Below, piece after piece: positions 47,198 to 55,817 of a DNA stretch of 64,000 nt (the stretch's first letter is position 1; each line of letters begins with the position of its first letter). The position numbers and the translations under genes were made by a program. The notes beneath the pieces were generated by a model. It ran no database searches, was not told where the DNA came from, and worked only from the letters and a program-made list of their open reading frames with translations. The stretch spans positions 17,188 through 81,187 of the forward strand of contig NZ_JAMFLG010000023.1 of NCBI RefSeq assembly GCF_023502205.1, in the 5' to 3' direction. Origin of the DNA: Aquiflexum sp. TKW24L. Lineage in GTDB: Bacteria; Bacteroidota; Bacteroidia; Cytophagales; Cyclobacteriaceae.

Positions 47198-48391
47198 TCA
47201 ATACAAAAACCCAAACAGCCACAGCGGGATTTTTTTGTCAGTACCATATTCGATGTCATCGGCAGCGATAAAGCTGTTTTTGACTCCCTGAATCTGCTCT
47301 GCTGTTTTATTTTTGCCACCCACTTCAAAAGAATATTCCCTGTTGATTCTAAAATCACCCTTGTCGATATACTCCACGGTATGTTCATGTCCCAATTGAT
47401 TGACAAAGAAAGTTTCCCGGAGATTTCCCAAATCAGCATTTTTCGGAGAAAAGGCAAACTGGAAATTCGTGTTTTCCAGGTAAACCTTGTTAGGTTTTTG
47501 AAGTTGGGTGATGCCCTTGATGTCTTTGTATAGGTTTTTGGTAATATGGGCTTCTTGCAAGAAAAACAGGTAGGCAATAAATGTATTTCTATTGATACCT
47601 ATTCTCTCACTCAGCTTACTCACATTGGGGATAAAGGGGACCGATTCTGAAATGATCTGTAGCAATTGTTTGATTTTTGGAATGTAGGAAACTTCCAATT
47701 TTCTCAACAATGGCAATTCAATTTCCAAAGTCATATTGACCACTTCCTCCAAGCGCTGATGGTAAAGTTCCGGTACTTCCCTGAAAAAGGGAAAGTAGCC
47801 CGAACTCAGGTATTGATGGAAATGCTCCAATGGTTTGAGCTTTGAATTGACTTCTCTGGCTATTTCAATGTGATTTTCGATCAAGTTTGGTAAAGTTGTC
47901 GAAGCAAAATTCTGCCCTGTCTGGAAATTCAGAAATTCCCTAAATGAAAGCCCCTGCATGTGGTAGATAATCGCCCTCCTGCTCAAATCCGCTCTGGCAT
48001 TGAGAATTTCGAGCATGGATGACCCTGTGAATACTATTTTCAATTCAGGGAAGTCATCATATATGTTTTTGAGCTCAATGGACCAATCCGGGTATTTGTG
48101 TACCTCATCCAAAAACAGGTGTTTTCCTCCTCTTTTTACAAAATCATCTACCAAACTCACCAGCCTGTTTTGGGCAAACCAAATGTTGTCAAGACTGACA
48201 TAAAGGACAGTATGGTCCAGCGGAAGATTTTTTTTGATGTATTGCAAAATTAAGGTCGTCTTTCCCACACCTCTTGGGCCTTTGATTCCTATCAATCGCG
48301 CCTCCCAACGGATTCTATCTATCTTGCTCCTGACAAATTCCAAATAGGTTGATTCGATTTTTTTGATTGATTTTTCTAATAAGGCGTCCAT
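47198..48391 (-). CDS. AAA+ ATPase with C-terminal DUF4143 (nuclease-like) domain
   Basis: A 397-residue protein. The N-terminal AAA+ domain has Walker A GPRGVGKTTLI (about residues 37-47), Walker B HLFLDEVHKY and sensor-1 IVFTGSSMLEI. The C-terminal DUF4143 part has EVGGKNKTAEQI in the position of a PD-(D/E)xK-like E-x-K motif. Such ATPases are common in Bacteroidota and their function is unknown. I chose ATG 48391 (MDALLEKS); the upstream in-frame start would put seven codons inside an operator palindrome. Four palindromes with 32-bp spacing overlap the promoter, so tight repression is likely. Confidence 0.85.
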   Translation of the reverse strand: MDALLEKSIKKIESTYLEFVRSKIDRIRWEARLIGIKGPRGVGKTTLILQYIKKNLPLDHTVLYVSLDNIWFAQNRLVSLVDDFVKRGGKHLFLDEVHKYPDWSIELKNIYDDFPELKIVFTGSSMLEILNARADLSRRAIIYHMQGLSFREFLNFQTGQNFASTTLPNLIENHIEIAREVNSKLKPLEHFHQYLSSGYFPFFREVPELYHQRLEEVVNMTLEIELPLLRKLEVSYIPKIKQLLQIISESVPFIPNVSKLSERIGINRNTFIAYLFFLQEAHITKNLYKDIKGITQLQKPNKVYLENTNFQFAFSPKNADLGNLRETFFVNQLGHEHTVEYIDKGDFRINREYSFEVGGKNKTAEQIQGVKNSFIAADDIEYGTDKKIPLWLFGFLY

Positions 48392-48393
48392 AA

Positions 48394-48507
48394 TGCTATC
48401 TTTGATAAGCAAAAATATATGAAAGTGTTTACTATAACAAGCAAAAGGATTAAAAAATGCTTAATATAATAAGCAAAAATATAAATAATTGCTTACTACA
48501 ATAAGCA
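48394..48507. promoter_or_regulatory. Array of four 18-bp palindromes at exact 32-bp spacing upstream of the DUF4143 ATPase gene
   Basis: Four copies of an imperfect palindrome, TGCTTACTATAATAAGCA in consensus, start at 48394 (TGCTATCTTTGATAAGCA), 48426 (TGTTTACTATAACAAGCA), 48458 (TGCTTAATATAATAAGCA) and 48490 (TGCTTACTACAATAAGCA). The start-to-start distance is 32 bases each time, about three helical turns, with 14-base AT-rich spacers. The outer arms TGCTT/AAGCA are the most conserved. Copy 1 ends 3 bases before the start codon and copy 2 covers the -33 element. The array looks like a set of cooperative operator sites on one face of the DNA. Confidence 0.9.
48410..48440 (-). promoter_or_regulatory. 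Promoter of the DUF4143 ATPase gene, inside the operator array
   Basis: On the minus strand TTG (48440-48438), 20 bases, then TATTTTTG (48417-48410) match the Bacteroidota -33/-7 elements. The TTG lies in palindrome 2 and the -7 element abuts palindrome 1, so a bound repressor would block it. Confidence 0.72.
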
Positions 48508-48646
48508 AAGTAACCATATTCAAATTTCGATTTTCTAAAAGAGAGCCGATAAAAGTGCTTCACTGCTTCCTGTGTATTAATCCTATCAAAAATTTTATAC
48601 CTTTAATTTCTAAAACCTAATTACCTTTGAATCGTAAATCTCTCCT

Positions 48647-49024
48647 GTGAAGCAATTTATCAAAATAGCACTCCTTGTCTTTTATGTGTTTTTCAACGCG
48701 GGGTTGAGCTATTCTATGCATTATTGTGGAGATGATTTTCAGTTGATCAATCTCTACGGAGAATCCAAAACCTGTTGCGAATCAAAGGCACCAATGCCTG
48801 GATGTTGTGATGATGTCTCAAATTTAGAATTGCCAAATACAGACGAGCAGCAAATAGACATTCTAGACTTTCAGCCTTTAGGAATTGATTATATCTCTAT
48901 TTTTCATATTGAATCACACGCAATCGTATTTGGCGTTTCTGAGAAAACTACATTTTCTGATTCTTCACCACCGATATTTCAAAATACTCCAATTTATATT
49001 TTTTGTCAGGTATTCCTGATTTGA
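48647..49024 (+). CDS. HYC_CC_PP family protein
   Basis: A 125-residue secreted or membrane-anchored protein starting at GTG 48647. The N-terminal hydrophobic segment (residues 4-24) is followed by MHYCGDDF, then TCCESKAPMPGCCDD and a late SPP. This H-Y-C ... C-C ... P-P pattern names the family, which in Bacteroidota sits next to copper/silver efflux genes, as here. The paired Cys residues suggest metal binding in the periplasm. A TACCTTTG at 48622-48629 may be its -7 element. The cusA gene follows after 265 bases. Confidence 0.85.
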   Translation: MKQFIKIALLVFYVFFNAGLSYSMHYCGDDFQLINLYGESKTCCESKAPMPGCCDDVSNLELPNTDEQQIDILDFQPLGIDYISIFHIESHAIVFGVSEKTTFSDSSPPIFQNTPIYIFCQVFLI

Positions 49025-49289
49025 TTTTTTCCTCTTCAGAGAGGTCAATTACAGTGAGGTCACCAAGACACAAAGAGATCCGAATTCCTTTCTTACACCT
49101 AATTAGTAACAAAAATTACCAGGTTAAGGACCAATCTAATCTAATTGCAATTCCACTGTCATTTATCCTTTAGTTCCAAATCAAGGTTCAACTTTGGGAA
49201 CTTAATATCTACCAATATCAAATATCTATTTATATCTTAATCTACTGAAGTAAAGAAGATTAGATAAAACGAAGTTAGTTTTAGAGACT
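49025..49289. other. 265-base spacer between the HYC_CC_PP gene and cusA
   Basis: No gene is visible. It contains GTCACCAAGACACAAAG (49060-49076), which resembles the 'gcaccaagacacaaag' type of short intergenic repeat common in Bacteroidota. An imperfect dyad, TTCCAAA and TTTGGGAA, lies near 49172-49201. The cusA promoter should lie here, but I cannot place it with confidence. Confidence 0.4.
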
Positions 49290-52200
49290 ATGCTTAATAC
49301 AACAATAAAATTCTTTCTTGAAAACAAACTGGTCACGGTGATCCTTTTGGTTCTCGTAGTCCTTTGGGGAATTGTCGTCGCTCCGTTCAACTGGAATACC
49401 GGTTTCCTTCCAAATGACCCTGTTCCCGTGGATGCGATTCCCGATATTGGTGAAAACCAACAGATTGTTTTTACCGAATGGATGGGGCGCTCCCCCCAAG
49501 ATGTAGAGGATCAGATTACCTATCCTTTGACGACATCTCTTTTGGGAATGCCGGGAGTGAAGACCATTCGAAGTACTTCCATGTTTGGATTTTCTTCTAT
49601 CTATATCATTTTTGAGGAAGACATTGAATTCTATTGGAGCCGTTCGAGGATATTGGAGAAGCTCAACTCCCTGCCTTCTGGGTTGTTGCCTGAAACTGTG
49701 CAACCAAAGCTAGGACCGGATGCTACAGGTTTGGGACAGGTTTATTTTTATACGTTGGAAGGCCGGGATGAAAAGGGAAAACCTGTAGGAGGTTGGGATT
49801 TGAATGAATTGAGAAGTATTCAGGATTTTTATGTGAAATACGGTCTTGCAGGGACAGCGGGTGTATCTGAGGTCGCCACGATTGGTGGACATGTCAAAGA
49901 ATATCAGGTTGACCTGGATCCGGTAGCTTTGAAGGCCCACAATGTCACCATGATGGAAGTGATGAATGCGATCAAGCAATCCAACTTGGATATCGGAGCC
50001 AATACCATGGAAATCAACCAAGTGGAGTACATCGTCAGGGGATTGGGATATGTCAAATCCTTGGAAGACATCGAATTGGCGGTAGTGAAGGTGAGCAACA
50101 ATGTTCCCCTGAGGATCAAGGACATTGCCAAGGTAAACATCGGTCCAGCAAGTAGGGCAGAAAGGGCTATTTTGGATAAAGGAGGCGCTGAAGCAGTCGG
50201 AGGTGTGGTTGTGGCCCGATATGGTGATAATCCACTTCAGGTGATCGATGCGGTCAAATCCAAAATCGAGGAAATCACACCGGGATTGCCGAGCAAAACA
50301 TTGGCGGACGGGACGGTTTCCAAAGTTACGATTGTACCGTTTTATGACCGCTCTGGTCTGATCAAAGAAACCCTCAACACGCTCAATGAAGCCATCGTCC
50401 TTCAGATTCTGATCACGATCATCGTGATCATGGTGATGATTTTTAACCTCCGGGCTTCCCTTTTGATTTCCGCCTTGTTGCCATTGGCGGTGTTGATGTG
50501 CTTCATCATGATGAAGTATTTTAATGTAGATGCCAATATTGTGGCGCTCTCAGGAATCGCCATCGCAATCGGGACCATGGTCGATCTTGGGATTATCCTC
50601 AATGAAAATATTCTCAGGCATCTCGAAGAATCCGGCGGTCAAAAGACCAAACTTCAGGTTATCTACGAAGCGACAACAGAAGTTGCCTCGGCAATAGTCA
50701 CTGCGGTGATGACAACCATCGTGAGCTTTTTGCCAGTATTTACCTTGCAGGCTGCGGAAGGAAAGCTATTTGGGCCATTGGCCTATACCAAGACCTTTGC
50801 TCTAGTGGCTGCTTTGATTTTTACCTTGGTATTTATGCCGGCGTTCGCCCATTGGGTATTTGGAAGCAAACTCAAGTCAGCTTCTTATAAAAAGGTTCTC
50901 AATTTTGCATTGCTGCTAGTTGGATTCGTTTTGCTGTTTTACTTTGCTTGGGCAGGATTGGTTTTGATTGCATTTGCCACCAACAATCTTGTTCATGCTT
51001 ATTTTCCTGAAAAGACCCAAAATGGAAGATATAAGGAATGGATTTCCATGGCCATAGCCGTGGTTGGTATCTCAGTTTTATTGGCAGAAATGTGGAGACC
51101 ATTGGGGTTGAGTCAGTCCGTTTTTACCAATTTTCTTTTCATCGCCTTGGTGATCGGAGTCATTCTTGGAGGTTTTTCACTTTTCATCCGTTTTTATGCT
51201 CCTATATTGAAATGGTGTCTTGAAAATACCAAGACATTCCTTGTGGTACCTGTCCTGATCATGTTTTTGGCATTGAATATCTGGCTGGGATTTGGAAAGG
51301 TATTTGGATTTGCCGCACTCGGCTTTGATAAGATCGGTTGGAATATCCGGACTACCTCGCTTTGGTCTGGGATGACGCATACCTTTCCGGGAATGGGAAA
51401 GGAATTTATGCCTTCCTTGAATGAAGGTTCATTTTTACTTATGCCTACTTCCATGCCGCATTCGGGAGTGGAAGCAAACATGCAGATCGTAAAGCAATTG
51501 GATATGTTGGTTCAGGCGATCCCTGAAGTGGAGATGGTTGTCGGCAAAGCCGGTAGGGCCGAAAGTCCCCTTGACCCTGCACCGATGTCGATGTATGAGA
51601 ATATCATCAATTACAAAACCGAATACCTCCAAGATCAAGATGCCCAAAAACTAAGATTCAAGACCGATAAGGATGGTTTTTTCCAACTAAATATTGAAGG
51701 GAAAGACCATTGGTATGACCGTGGCAGCGGCAAAATATGGGATAAGGATTTCAATTATCTGAATGAAAATAAAACCGTATCCATTGTAAAAGAAATCCAA
51801 AAATATCTCATCCTAGATGAAAATAGGGGACAGTACTTCAGACAATGGAGGGAAGAAATAAAAACACCTAATGATATATGGGATGAAATCCAACTCAGAA
51901 CCTCCAATATTCCCGGAGTTACTTCTGCTCCAAAACTCCAGCCTATCGAAACAAGGCTGATCATGTTGCAAACTGGTATGCGTGCCCCAATGGGTATGAA
52001 AGTATATGGTCCTGACTTGGAGACGATAGAGAATTTCAGCTTGAAACTCGAAAACCTGCTTCAGGAAGTCCCATCAGTCAAAGCAGAAGCGGTTTTTGCT
52101 GACAGGTCATTGGGCAAGCCATACCTTGAAGTTGACTTGGACAGGGTGGCTTTGGGGAGATATGGATTGAATGTCGCTGATGTGCAGGAGTTCATAGAAG

Positions 52201-53162
52201 TGGCAATCGGTGGCATGACTCTGAGTACCACGGTCGAAGGTCGAGAGCGCTATGCCATCCGTGCGAGATATGCGCGAGAATACCGCGACGACCCTGAAGC
52301 TTTGAAGAAAATTTTGGTCAACAGCCCGACGGGTGCACAGATTCCTTTGGGACAATTGGCAGAGATCACCTACCGTCCCGGACCTATGATGATCAGGGGA
52401 GAAAATACCTTTTTGGTCGGCTATGTGATGTTTGACAAAAGGGATGGGTATGCAGAAGTCAATGTGGTCGAAAGTGCCAAGAATCTGCTGGATGAAAAAG
52501 TAAGAACCGGTGAACTTGTGGTTCCTGCCGGGGTCTCTTATGTTTTTTCCGGCAGTTATGAAAATCAGATCCGGGCCGAAAAGCGCCTTGCCTTGGTCAT
52601 CCCGCTGTGTTTGGCGGTGATATTCCTGATCCTTTATTTCCAATTCAAGTCTACGGTGTTGACAATGATGGTCTTTACAGCCATTGCGATGGCTTTTTCC
52701 GGTGGATTTATGATGCTGTGGCTGTATGGTCAGGATTGGTTTTTTGACTTCAATTTTCTTCAAACCAATATGCGGGACTTGTTCCAAATGCGGACTGTAA
52801 ACCTCAGCGTGGCGGTTTGGGTTGGTTTTATTGCCTTGTTTGGAATTGCGACCGATGACGGAGTGGTGATGGGAACATACCTGAAGCAGAGTTTTGACAA
52901 GGTCAATCCGACAACAGTTCCTGAAATCCGAAAGGCAGTATTGGAGGCCGGCTTGAAAAGAGTGAGGCCGTGTCTAATGACCACAGCGACGACACTCTTG
53001 GCCTTGTTGCCCGTTCTGACCAGCTCCGGCCGAGGATCGGACATCATGATCCCAATGGCCATTCCGGCATTTGGTGGGATGGCGGTTGCTCTTATTTCGT
53101 TGTTTATAGTTCCAGTGCTTTATGGGAAGTATAAGGAAATAAGGTTGAGATATACTTCGTGA
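49290..53162 (+). CDS. cusA: Heavy-metal efflux RND pump, CusA/CzcA family
   Basis: A 1290-residue inner-membrane RND transporter, with family features FNWNTGFLPNDPVPVDAIPDIGENQQ, PQDVEDQITYPLTTSLLGMPGV, the proton-relay helix GIAIAIGTMVDLG and the C-terminal helices with IATDDGVVMGTYLKQ. It is longer than E. coli CusA (1047), with an extra membrane segment block (about residues 540-700) and an insert near 820-880; such long forms occur in Bacteroidota. A Met-rich stretch, TGMRAPMGMKVYG, agrees with Cu/Ag export. The last eight residues, EIRLRYTS, and the stop are encoded by the first unit of the adjacent satellite repeat. Confidence 0.93.
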   Translation: MLNTTIKFFLENKLVTVILLVLVVLWGIVVAPFNWNTGFLPNDPVPVDAIPDIGENQQIVFTEWMGRSPQDVEDQITYPLTTSLLGMPGVKTIRSTSMFGFSSIYIIFEEDIEFYWSRSRILEKLNSLPSGLLPETVQPKLGPDATGLGQVYFYTLEGRDEKGKPVGGWDLNELRSIQDFYVKYGLAGTAGVSEVATIGGHVKEYQVDLDPVALKAHNVTMMEVMNAIKQSNLDIGANTMEINQVEYIVRGLGYVKSLEDIELAVVKVSNNVPLRIKDIAKVNIGPASRAERAILDKGGAEAVGGVVVARYGDNPLQVIDAVKSKIEEITPGLPSKTLADGTVSKVTIVPFYDRSGLIKETLNTLNEAIVLQILITIIVIMVMIFNLRASLLISALLPLAVLMCFIMMKYFNVDANIVALSGIAIAIGTMVDLGIILNENILRHLEESGGQKTKLQVIYEATTEVASAIVTAVMTTIVSFLPVFTLQAAEGKLFGPLAYTKTFALVAALIFTLVFMPAFAHWVFGSKLKSASYKKVLNFALLLVGFVLLFYFAWAGLVLIAFATNNLVHAYFPEKTQNGRYKEWISMAIAVVGISVLLAEMWRPLGLSQSVFTNFLFIALVIGVILGGFSLFIRFYAPILKWCLENTKTFLVVPVLIMFLALNIWLGFGKVFGFAALGFDKIGWNIRTTSLWSGMTHTFPGMGKEFMPSLNEGSFLLMPTSMPHSGVEANMQIVKQLDMLVQAIPEVEMVVGKAGRAESPLDPAPMSMYENIINYKTEYLQDQDAQKLRFKTDKDGFFQLNIEGKDHWYDRGSGKIWDKDFNYLNENKTVSIVKEIQKYLILDENRGQYFRQWREEIKTPNDIWDEIQLRTSNIPGVTSAPKLQPIETRLIMLQTGMRAPMGMKVYGPDLETIENFSLKLENLLQEVPSVKAEAVFADRSLGKPYLEVDLDRVALGRYGLNVADVQEFIEVAIGGMTLSTTVEGRERYAIRARYAREYRDDPEALKKILVNSPTGAQIPLGQLAEITYRPGPMMIRGENTFLVGYVMFDKRDGYAEVNVVESAKNLLDEKVRTGELVVPAGVSYVFSGSYENQIRAEKRLALVIPLCLAVIFLILYFQFKSTVLTMMVFTAIAMAFSGGFMMLWLYGQDWFFDFNFLQTNMRDLFQMRTVNLSVAVWVGFIALFGIATDDGVVMGTYLKQSFDKVNPTTVPEIRKAVLEAGLKRVRPCLMTTATTLLALLPVLTSSGRGSDIMIPMAIPAFGGMAVALISLFIVPVLYGKYKEIRLRYTS

Positions 53163-53409
53163 AATATGCTTTGCGAAATATGCCTTTGGCGAAATAAGAT
53201 TGAAATATGCCTTTGGCGAAATAAACTTCGTGATATATGCTTCGCGAAATAGGGTGGAAATATACTTTGTGAAATAAGGTTGAAATATGCTTTGCGAGAT
53301 AAGATTGAAATATGCTTCTCGAAATAGGGTGGAAATATACTTCGTGAAATATGCTATGTGAAATAAGGTTGATATATGCTTTGCGAAATAAGGTTGAAAT
53401 ATTCTGAAT
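53136..53409 (+). repeat. Satellite-like tandem repeat after cusA, forward orientation
   Basis: Thirteen tandem units of 14-27 bases. The long unit (25 bases) is GAAATAAGGTTG followed by AAATATGCTTTGC. The short unit (14 bases), GAAATATGCTTTGC, lacks the AAGGTTGAAAT part. Order of lengths: 25, 14, 16, 27, 14, 14, 25, 25, 25, 25, 14, 25, 25. It starts inside cusA and ends 9 bases before the four-helix-bundle gene. The reverse complement of the same unit recurs on the far side of that gene. Confidence 0.93.
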
Positions 53410-53418
53410 AGAAGAAAT

Positions 53419-53823
53419 ATGGAAGAAAAGAAGAGTTTTATACCTCTAAAGGATTTGGAGATTTATCAATTGGCCAGGAAACTTTCATCGATTGCTTGGA
53501 GGATATATAGCAGACTTTCTTACCAAGAAAAAAAGGTTTGGGGAGATCAGATGCTAGAATCTGTGGATTCTGTTGGAGCCAACATTGCTGAGGGATATGG
53601 GCGTTTTCATTATTTAGAAAAAGTTCGCTTCTATTTTATAGCTAGGGCATCCCTTTCTGAAGGGAAAGACCATTGGCTGGATTTAGGTTTGGAAAGAGGA
53701 ATAGTAACAAGCGAAGAATGGGATGAAATTTGCCTTATTCATAAACCTCTGCAAATTAAATTGAACAATACAATAACAAAATCTTACGAATCAAAGAAGG
53801 GAGGCACCAATGAAAGGCTTTAA
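53419..53823 (+). CDS. Four-helix-bundle protein (S23/IVS type)
   Basis: A 134-residue all-helical protein: LEIYQLARKLSSIAWRIYSRL, then GDQMLESVDSVGANIAEGYGRF, then YFIARASLSEGKDHWLDLG, the pattern of the S23 four-helix-bundle family (TIGR02436-like). The founding members are encoded inside intervening sequences of 23S rRNA genes, and the fold is shared with the Avd protein of diversity-generating retroelements. It interrupts the cusA-cusC-cusB operon and is flanked by satellite repeats in inverted orientation. The gene itself is intact. It may act on the repeat DNA or RNA, but that is inference. Confidence 0.88.
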   Translation: MEEKKSFIPLKDLEIYQLARKLSSIAWRIYSRLSYQEKKVWGDQMLESVDSVGANIAEGYGRFHYLEKVRFYFIARASLSEGKDHWLDLGLERGIVTSEEWDEICLIHKPLQIKLNNTITKSYESKKGGTNERL

Positions 53824-53929
53824 TAATTTTCCATTTAGATCTTGTGGTAATGGCCCATGGTTTACTATTTCAAAATATTTATCCAAATTAAAACATAAAG
53901 TAATTATTAGAAAAAATGTTCAACTGCCA

Positions 53930-54265
53930 AAACCTATTTCAACTTTATTTCTATCTATTTCTACCTTATTTCAATTAAAATCTAACCCATTCAAAAATAT
54001 CAAAATTGGATATAATGGTCAATTGCTAGAACTTATTTCAACTTTATTTCAATTTATTTCTACCATATTTCTACAAATACCTAATCAATTTCAATCAATA
54101 TCGAATCCATTCAAAAATGGATATGAACGTCATACACCAAAACCTATTTCAACCTTATTTCAATTAAATTCTAACCCGTTCAAAAATATCAGAATAGGAA
54201 ATAAAGGTCTGATGCTAAAACCTATTTCAACCTTATTTCTACTTATTTCCACCTTATTTCATTCA
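53930..54265 (-). repeat. Satellite-like repeat after the four-helix-bundle gene, inverted orientation
   Basis: Units such as AAACCTATTTCAAC then CTTATTTC are the reverse complement of the GAAATAAGGTTGAAAT unit before the gene. They are arranged in larger blocks that also carry TCTAACCCATTCAAAAATAT. On the plus strand the blocks encode in frame (K)PISTLF ... STLFQ ... SNPFKN, seen about four times. The region overlaps the start of the TolC-like gene. Confidence 0.85.
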
Positions 54266-55648
54266 AATTCCCAAACCTTAGATAGCTACCTCGAACTAGC
54301 CGTCGAAAACAACCCTGCTCTACAAGCTTCCTTCAAAGGCTACGAGGCATCTTTGGAAAAGGTAAACCAAGCCAATTCATTGCCGGATCCGGAACTGAAT
54401 GTGGGGTATTTTCTTAGGCCGATGGAATTGCTTATGGGTAACCAAAGGGCGGAAGCTTCTGTCATGCAGATGTTTCCATGGTTTGGCATGCTCAAAACCC
54501 AAAAGGATGAAGCCACTTTGATGGCAGAGGCAAGGTACGAGGCTTTCAAAGAGGAGCGGAATAGGTTGATGCTGCAGGTGAAGGAGACGTATTTCCAACT
54601 GCAGCAACTTGAAAACACGATCGCTATCACCCAATCCAATCTAGAAATCCTGAAAAGTCTGGAGCGCTTGGCCATCATCCGGTATCAGGGAGGAAATACT
54701 TCCGAGGCGGTGTCATCGGTAAGTTCGGCGGTCAGGAAACCTATTCAGATCCAATCTTCCGGAAGTTCTTCCGATGGCATGGGAATGGGAGGAGGCAGTC
54801 CTGCTGCAGGTACAACCCCATCCAGTTCTTCCTCAGGAATGAATGCCATGGGCGCCACCAGCAGTTCCGGTAAATTGACCGATGTACTCAGACTTCAGGT
54901 TCAGATCAAAGCCCTCCAAAGTGAACTGATCCAGATGGAGGTCAACAAAAAACCTTTGATCGCCAAATTCAACCAACTCTTGGGAGTCGAACAAACTGAA
55001 AAAATCAACCTTTCCGAGAAGTTCGAACCGATCAACATTGCCGGATTGGAAGAACTGATGTTGGAAGGAATTCTGACCAACAATCCCATGGTCCTGATGC
55101 TGGAAAAAGAAAGTGAAGCTTATTGGAAACAAGCCCAAATGGCCAAACTGGAAGGAAGGCCGATGTTGGGAGCTGGGTTGAATTACATGGTTTTTTCTCC
55201 AAGACCTGAAGCAGGAATAATTGGAGGAATGGATGGAATGGAATATATGCCATCCGGAATGGGCAACAACATGGTTATGGTCATGGGAACGGTGACCCTA
55301 CCGATTTACAGAAAAAAATACAAGTCGATGGAAACGGAGGCGATTTATTGGAGAGAATCTGCGATCAAGCAAAAAGAAGATCTCCAAAACAGCTTGGTCA
55401 CAGAATTTGAAAGTGCCATAGCCCTGCTCAAAGATTCGCAGAGAAAACTCGTTTTGCTGGAAGAACAGATTGAACTGACCGAACAGACCATGGAGCTTTC
55501 CGTGACTTCTTATGCAACTGACGGAAGCTCTTTTGAGGAGATTCTGAGCATCCAAAGGGAACTACTGGACTTTAGGCTGGAATTGCTCAATACCAAGATC
55601 GAGCAGCAATTGAATTATGCAAGGCTTGAAGTCCTTACAGGGATTTAA
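54212..55648 (+). CDS. TolC-family outer membrane efflux protein (CusC-like)
   Basis: A 478-residue outer membrane channel for the Cus-type pump. After a signal peptide (MLKPISTLFLLISTLFHSNS-Q) come two helical OEP repeats (LDSYLELAVENNPALQASFKGYEA; later QIELTEQTMELSVTSY). A Gly/Ser/Met-rich insert (GMGMGGGSPAAG and on, about residues 190-235) may bind metal. An open frame continues upstream to ATG 53810 (612 residues), but those 134 codons are repeat-encoded and would put the signal peptide inside the protein, so I chose ATG 54212. The signal peptide itself is encoded by the repeat. Confidence 0.87.
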   Translation: MLKPISTLFLLISTLFHSNSQTLDSYLELAVENNPALQASFKGYEASLEKVNQANSLPDPELNVGYFLRPMELLMGNQRAEASVMQMFPWFGMLKTQKDEATLMAEARYEAFKEERNRLMLQVKETYFQLQQLENTIAITQSNLEILKSLERLAIIRYQGGNTSEAVSSVSSAVRKPIQIQSSGSSSDGMGMGGGSPAAGTTPSSSSSGMNAMGATSSSGKLTDVLRLQVQIKALQSELIQMEVNKKPLIAKFNQLLGVEQTEKINLSEKFEPINIAGLEELMLEGILTNNPMVLMLEKESEAYWKQAQMAKLEGRPMLGAGLNYMVFSPRPEAGIIGGMDGMEYMPSGMGNNMVMVMGTVTLPIYRKKYKSMETEAIYWRESAIKQKEDLQNSLVTEFESAIALLKDSQRKLVLLEEQIELTEQTMELSVTSYATDGSSFEEILSIQRELLDFRLELLNTKIEQQLNYARLEVLTGI

Positions 55649-55782
55649 TGGATATTGATGGATATTAATTGATATTGAATATTTAGGAAATTAAAAGATA
55701 ATGGATATTGAAGATATTATTGGATACTGGATATTCAAGATAAATGATATTAATTGATACTAGATATTTATGGATATTAATT
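55649..55782 (+). repeat. GATATT-type tandem repeat
   Basis: Degenerate tandem copies of about 10 bases (GGATATTGAT, GGATATTAATT, GATATTGAAT) fill the spacer after the TolC-like gene. No coding frame. This unit differs from the GAAATA satellite. Confidence 0.8.
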
Positions 55783-55817
55783 CCAAAACAAGAGGCTTAT
55801 TTGTTAAAAAGCTGACC

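Noticed and set aside
48394..48507. CRISPR array
   Set aside because: Repeats are 18-bp palindromes with 14-base AT-rich spacers that do not look foreign, there are only four, and no cas gene is present. The position over a promoter fits operators better.
52107..52787. 226-codon open frame on the minus strand inside cusA
   Set aside because: Antisense shadow of a long conserved gene, without motifs.
53136..53409. CRISPR array
   Set aside because: Units are directly adjacent, vary between 14 and 27 bases and have no unique spacers.
53419..53823. Diversity-generating retroelement accessory protein (Avd)
   Set aside because: The fold is related, but no reverse transcriptase gene, template repeat or variable repeat is in the window.
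53810..54211. 134-codon N-terminal extension of the TolC-like protein
   Set aside because: It is in frame and open, but it is encoded by satellite repeats and has no signal peptide at its start; the real signal begins at ATG 54212.
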